From Oscillospiraceae bacterium (lineage in GTDB: Bacteria > Bacillota > Clostridia > Oscillospirales > Oscillospiraceae), in the NCBI GenBank assembly GCA_020025175.1, contig JAHHSM010000066.1, positions 1 to 9,740 on the forward strand: a stretch of DNA of 9,740 nt, in the 5' to 3' direction. The notes beneath the pieces were generated by a model that was given only the letters and a program-made list of their open reading frames with translations, was not told where the DNA came from and did not search any database. Shown here piece after piece: positions 6,013 to 9,740 of the stretch. The position numbers were made by a program, and so were the translations under genes. Position 1 is the stretch's first letter. Each line of letters begins with the position of its first letter.

Positions 6013-7296
6013 TTATTTGCGCAGCCAGCATGGAATTAAAGAGGTATTCCCATCATCATAATAGCCGGGAAACAAGTCGTGTGGTGTGGCAGATTGTGCA
6101 GCAGCTACGGCCTGCAGAGTCGGGAGTAAGGTGAATGTGTTTTCGGATGCGGTATAACTGCGGAGGCGCAGCGTGAAATTGATAATGCTGTTATTTTTGA
6201 TTTCCACTTTTGCGGCATAATCATCTGAGAATGCGATGGGTGCTCCGTTCACTACATAACCAAACAGAATCTCAGTACGATCATGTTCTTCTGTATGGGC
6301 AGAAATAAGATAAGGAACGGCATTACCGATACTTCCATCTAATAAAGTTGTAATTACACGCCATGCAGCAATGGTACATTCGCGTAAGGAAGCATTTTCG
6401 CCAATATGTTCTACGGTTAAAAAAGGGATGTCATCATCGATGTTACCACTGTAAGTAATCGTTCCATCCGGTAAAAATCTCAGCGTACGTGTTCCCTGAA
6501 GAATCACTTCAATACCATTCGATTCAGAATAACGGGAATTGGAGTGCACATTAAATTCAAGATGGGTTAAGATATCGTCTTGCAAGCCTTTTTGAATTGA
6601 TGTGGTGGCGAGCAATTCTGGCATGGTAATTCTGTCACGGGGAATCAGCGTATATGGGAGCAGAGTATTGTAAGGTTTGCCGCTAAGAAAGGCGAATTCC
6701 GCATTGATGCCGGTGTGATGTTCCGTGACACGAAAAAGGCTGTCCGAGGTAACTGTTGTGTCCCACCGGGTGTAACGATTCTGTTCTGCATCCCAGGCAT
6801 ATAAAAGAGCCGTTTCCCCATTGCTGCTTGATAAAAGGAGGGAACGTGCAGAACTTTGTGGGGCATAAGTTTGATCATCGATCAGATTTATCAAAAGGGG
6901 TAAGGGAACGGTTGTTGTAAAATCGTAATATATGCCGTTTTGCTCCAGTGCATGGCAAAATTCATCAGAAGTGACGGTCACTGCATTGGTGGCAGATCCC
7001 AGCGCTTCTAATAGGGGGGGACCAAAATCTTCAAAGACTTCACCAGAAGTAGTTTCATTGATCCATGCTTGACAGGGAGCATCTGTGCGGGAAACGATAT
7101 GCAGTGGCATCTGCACGCTGACTTTGGCAGTATCAGATAAAGTGGTGGATTGTGATACATTAGAAATGACATGCTCCAATGTGGAAAAATGCATTAGATC
7201 TGTGTGTAAAAATAGAAAAACTGCCGAAGACAGCAAACAGAGAATCATGATATTTTGTGCACTGTTTTTTAAATGGTATTTATGCATCTTCCCCAT
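6013..7296 (-). CDS. yycH: WalH/YycH-like regulator of the WalK kinase
   Basis: A 427-residue protein with a single N-terminal membrane helix at about residues 13-31 (AQNIMILCLLSSAVFLFLH) after a basic tail, and a large extracytoplasmic part. This topology, the length (Bacillus YycH is about 455 residues) and the place directly after walK identify it as YycH. In Bacillus, YycH and YycI interact through their membrane helices and control WalK. The C-terminal third (VVNGAPIAFSDDYAAKVEI onward, ending LIPCWLRK) shows the strand pattern seen in its neighbour YycI, in line with the shared fold of the two. The ATG at 7296 lies inside the end of walK, overlapping it by 17 nt in another frame, with an ideal AGGAGGT ribosome site 5 nt upstream, so translation is probably coupled to walK. 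Overall sequence similarity in this family is weak, so the call leans on context. Confidence 0.83.
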   Translation of the reverse strand: MGKMHKYHLKNSAQNIMILCLLSSAVFLFLHTDLMHFSTLEHVISNVSQSTTLSDTAKVSVQMPLHIVSRTDAPCQAWINETTSGEVFEDFGPPLLEALGSATNAVTVTSDEFCHALEQNGIYYDFTTTVPLPLLINLIDDQTYAPQSSARSLLLSSSNGETALLYAWDAEQNRYTRWDTTVTSDSLFRVTEHHTGINAEFAFLSGKPYNTLLPYTLIPRDRITMPELLATTSIQKGLQDDILTHLEFNVHSNSRYSESNGIEVILQGTRTLRFLPDGTITYSGNIDDDIPFLTVEHIGENASLRECTIAAWRVITTLLDGSIGNAVPYLISAHTEEHDRTEILFGYVVNGAPIAFSDDYAAKVEIKNNSIINFTLRLRSYTASENTFTLLPTLQAVAAAQSATPHDLFPGYYDDGNTSLIPCWLRK

Positions 7297-9067
7297 GTTT
7301 TACCTCCTGTATGGGCTGATGAATAGGAAGGGTAATACGAAAAGTGGTTCCGGGAGAATCCTGCCTTTCGAGGGAGAGCAGACCATGGTGCTGGGCAACG
7401 ATTTCACTTGCAATGGAAAGACCAAGACCGGTTCCGCCGGATTCTCTGGACCGCGCCTTGTCAACACGATAGAAACGCTCAAAGATATGTGGACGGTCTT
7501 TTGCCGGAATCCCAATACCGTTATCACTCACTTCCAGCCAAATAGTATCGTTATCCGCGCCACCGCGAATTTCAATACGCCCCCCATCAGGGGTATATTT
7601 GATTGCATTACTGACAATGTTCATAATGACCTGTGTCAGGCGTCCTCGATCTGCGGTGATAACAGGAAAAACAGGATAATTCCGCAGTAATGTATGGCGA
7701 TGGCTTTTGGCAGCAAGCTCGACCGCGTTGCAGACATCATCTACAGCATCGGTAAACGGAAAACGGGATATGATCATTTCCATATGACCATAATCAAATT
7801 TTGAAAGGGTCAAAAGGTCTTGCACGATATGGGTCATGCGGTCTGTTTCACTGATGATAACATCTAAGAAATTATGCGCCGTTTCAGTTGGCATTTCATC
7901 AGCATCCTGCAGTGTTTCGGCATAACTGCGCACATTGGTCAGGGGCGTACGAAGTTCGTGAGAAACATTGGCCACAAATTCACGGCGAATTTCCTGGTCT
8001 TTGCGTTGTTGAGTTACATCATGCAAAACGGCAAGAACACCACCGGAGGTTTCGCTGGAAAAAGGCGTTAGGTGGACTTCAAGGGTTGTGTCGTCCACAG
8101 TGTATTCAAAGTCTTCGTAAAAGGGACTGTGCAAAGAAAGAACTTGGTCAAAATCGATATTTGACTGGAAAAACGCATTATAGTCAAGAGCATCCATATC
8201 ATCACAGTGAAGCATCTGGGCAGCTGCGGGATTATACTGCATGACAGAGCGGTCATTGGAAAAAGCAACCACGCCGTCAGTCATATGAAGAAACAGCGTG
8301 TCCAGTTTGTTTCGCTCGTTTTTGACTTCGTTTAATGTACTTTGCAGTGTATCGGACATTTCATTGAATGTAGTTGTTAAAATACCGATTTCGTCATTGG
8401 ACTCTACATCGATGCGGCTGTTAAAATCACCGTCAGCAATACGTTCAGCACTGTCTGTCAAACGTTCGATCGGAAGCGTCATGGTCTTTGCCAAAAGAAA
8501 TGAGAGAAGAACAGAAATGAGCAGACCAAAGAGCAGGGCCTGTAAAATGATCATAAACAGCTGACCATTTAGGTCATCGGCGTTTTCACGGTTATCGAGA
8601 ATATAAATAATATAATGATGGCTGCCGCCACTGATTGGAATAGCAACATCCATATAATTTGCGGTAATATCACTGCGCTGCCCGATTGTTCCATTGCGGG
8701 CAGCCAAAAGATTTGGGGTATCCTTTAAATTATTGCCGCCCTTTGCGTCGGAACTGGCTAAACATTCTCCGTTTTCAGCGTTCAAAATATAGTAATTGCG
8801 ACTGCGGGAATCAATACCAAGCAAGCCCGAATGCGCTTCAATCATAGCTTGAATCCGTGAAACGTTATCGCTTTGCGCTGCTTCTGTGCGCAAGGAATTG
8901 ACGAAGTCTGTGTTGCTTTCGTCAAACACTTCCTTCATCTGCGCATAAAAAGAATTCGTATAAAAGCTGGAGACATTGGTCATCAAAAAAGTGCCGACCA
9001 CGGTCATCAATGAGGTAATCAGCAGGAGCATGATCAGCATGAGTTTCAAATGCAGGCTTCGCAACAT
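7280..9067 (-). CDS. walK: WalK (YycG/VicK) sensor histidine kinase
   Basis: Membrane kinase of the WalRK system, which controls wall hydrolases and is often essential in Firmicutes. The 595 residues show the full WalK layout: membrane helix 1 (about 8-29), an extracellular domain of about 140 residues of PDC/Cache type (30-168), membrane helix 2 (about 169-193), a HAMP linker (about 194-246), a cytoplasmic PAS domain (about 252-352), the dimerisation domain with phospho-acceptor His370 in SHELRTP, and an ATPase domain with N box (QVIMNIVSNAIKYTP, 479-493), G1 (DNGIGI, 515-520), F box (RFYRVD, 531-536) and G2 (GGTGLGL, 544-550). All catalytic boxes are intact. The ATG at 9067 has GAAGGTG 8 nt upstream. 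It follows walR by 39 nt and overlaps yycH by 17 nt. The extracellular ligand cannot be deduced. Confidence 0.96.
   Translation of the reverse strand: MLRSLHLKLMLIMLLLITSLMTVVGTFLMTNVSSFYTNSFYAQMKEVFDESNTDFVNSLRTEAAQSDNVSRIQAMIEAHSGLLGIDSRSRNYYILNAENGECLASSDAKGGNNLKDTPNLLAARNGTIGQRSDITANYMDVAIPISGGSHHYIIYILDNRENADDLNGQLFMIILQALLFGLLISVLLSFLLAKTMTLPIERLTDSAERIADGDFNSRIDVESNDEIGILTTTFNEMSDTLQSTLNEVKNERNKLDTLFLHMTDGVVAFSNDRSVMQYNPAAAQMLHCDDMDALDYNAFFQSNIDFDQVLSLHSPFYEDFEYTVDDTTLEVHLTPFSSETSGGVLAVLHDVTQQRKDQEIRREFVANVSHELRTPLTNVRSYAETLQDADEMPTETAHNFLDVIISETDRMTHIVQDLLTLSKFDYGHMEMIISRFPFTDAVDDVCNAVELAAKSHRHTLLRNYPVFPVITADRGRLTQVIMNIVSNAIKYTPDGGRIEIRGGADNDTIWLEVSDNGIGIPAKDRPHIFERFYRVDKARSRESGGTGLGLSIASEIVAQHHGLLSLERQDSPGTTFRITLPIHQPIQEVKHGEDA
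7302..7308 (-). promoter_or_regulatory. Ribosome binding site of yycH inside walK
   Basis: The minus strand reads AGGAGGT, a full Shine-Dalgarno match 5 nt before the yycH ATG. It lies within the last codons of walK and confirms the overlapping start at 7296. Confidence 0.75.
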
Positions 9068-9106
9068 GGAGAACGCACCTTCCGTGACAAAATTGGCTGA
9101 TTGGGT

Positions 9107-9740
9107 TTAATGCTGGCTGGAGAAAAAGTATCCAACACCACGCCGAGTCAAGATATATGAGGGATTGGCAGAATCATCTTCAATTTTTTCACGCAGGCGG
9201 CGGACTGTGACATCAACCGTGCGTACATCGCCGACATATTCATAGTTCCAGACCTGCTCCATCAGGTCTGTGCGGGAAAAAACTTTGTCCGGGTGGCTGG
9301 CCAAAAAGCATAAAAGCTCATATTCTCTCTGAGTTAATTCGATGGGTTTACCATTTTTGCTGACCTCATAGCGATCTGTATTAATGGACAAATTGCCGGA
9401 AGCAATCATTTGCTCACCGCTGCTGAGAGGTGCCTGCTGATTAAGCATTGCCGTGCGGCGAATATTTGCTTTGACACGGGCCATCAATTCACGGGTGGAG
9501 AACGGTTTTGTGATATAGTCGTCTGCGCCGATTTCAAGGCCCAGGACCTTATCTTCCTCCTCTTCCCGTGCGGTAAGGATAATGACGGGGATGTTGCTGC
9601 CACGATTGCGCAGCTCTTTGCAGACATCCCAGCCAATCATTTGGGGGAGCATGACATCCAGTAAAATCAAATCAGGGTTCTTGCTGATAGCAAGGTTCAG
9701 CCCCTCTTTGCCGTCATAGGCCTCTAAAGTATCATACCCC
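9107..9740 (-). CDS. walR: WalR (YycF/VicR) response regulator, 5' end cut by the window
   Basis: OmpR/PhoB-type DNA-binding response regulator, partner of WalK. The reading frame is open to the window edge: codons beyond 9670 read GYDTLEAYDGKEGLNLAIS and continue through DLILLDVMLP, so the TTG at 9670 is an internal Leu codon, not a start. About 210 residues are visible, and roughly 25 N-terminal residues, including the acidic DDE pocket, lie outside. Visible receiver residues: the phospho-acceptor Asp of LLDVMLP (codon 9656-9658), Thr in IILTARE and Lys in DYITKPFS. The C-terminal winged helix carries LTQREYELLCFLASHPDKVFSR and the recognition helix region DVRTVDVTVRRLREKIE, followed by YILTRRGVGYFF. 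This is very close to WalR/PhoP-type regulators, and the walK neighbour settles WalR. The operon promoter must lie outside the window. Confidence 0.95.
   Translation of the reverse strand, partial: GYDTLEAYDGKEGLNLAISKNPDLILLDVMLPQMIGWDVCKELRNRGSNIPVIILTAREEEEDKVLGLEIGADDYITKPFSTRELMARVKANIRRTAMLNQQAPLSSGEQMIASGNLSINTDRYEVSKNGKPIELTQREYELLCFLASHPDKVFSRTDLMEQVWNYEYVGDVRTVDVTVRRLREKIEDDSANPSYILTRRGVGYFFSSQH

Noticed and set aside
7085..7690. A 201-codon plus-strand open frame across the walK/yycH junction
   Set aside because: Antisense to two well-supported genes, with no recognisable protein features.
9668..9670. TTG at 9670 as the walR start
   Set aside because: The frame stays open to the window edge and the upstream codons spell a normal receiver-domain sequence, so this is an internal Leu codon of a truncated gene.

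Overview
The window looks like a chromosomal housekeeping segment of a low-to-mid G+C Gram-positive bacterium. It is probably a member of the Clostridia, of the Oscillospiraceae/Ruminococcaceae type. This rests on the gene set (WalR/WalK with two accessory anchored proteins, WalJ, RlmH), AGGAGG-type ribosome binding sites and several TTG starts; a genus cannot be named from sequence reading alone. Every gene lies on the minus strand, so transcription runs from the right edge to the left edge.

Right part (9740 down to 5162): the signalling block. A 5'-truncated response regulator (walR) is followed by the sensor histidine kinase walK and then two membrane-anchored extracytoplasmic proteins that match the WalH/WalI (YycH/YycI) pair in position, topology and C-terminal pattern. 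Gaps are short, and walK overlaps yycH by 17 nt. In Firmicutes this system adjusts cell-wall hydrolase expression and wall turnover, and YycH/YycI modulate the kinase.

Middle (5161 down to 3505): a 226-nt intergenic stretch with a good extended -10 promoter and a small imperfect palindrome. It leads into murA, the first committed enzyme of peptidoglycan synthesis, which starts at TTG. A strong intrinsic terminator sits just behind murA, so murA appears to be its own transcription unit placed inside the wal cluster.

Left part (3504 down to 1): a tightly packed set of walJ (metallo-beta-lactamase-fold hydrolase), rlmH (23S rRNA pseudouridine methyltransferase), a small DUF2007-like protein and a long-type alpha-phosphoglucomutase. 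It closes with a long perfect inverted repeat that can act as a bidirectional terminator. The htrC/yyxA protease gene found between walJ and rlmH in Bacillus subtilis is absent.

No mobile element, CRISPR array, tRNA or rRNA gene is visible, and no gap exceeds 300 bases. I found no convincing undescribed system. The points worth a second look are the placement and control of murA, several start-codon decisions, and the small DUF2007-like gene.
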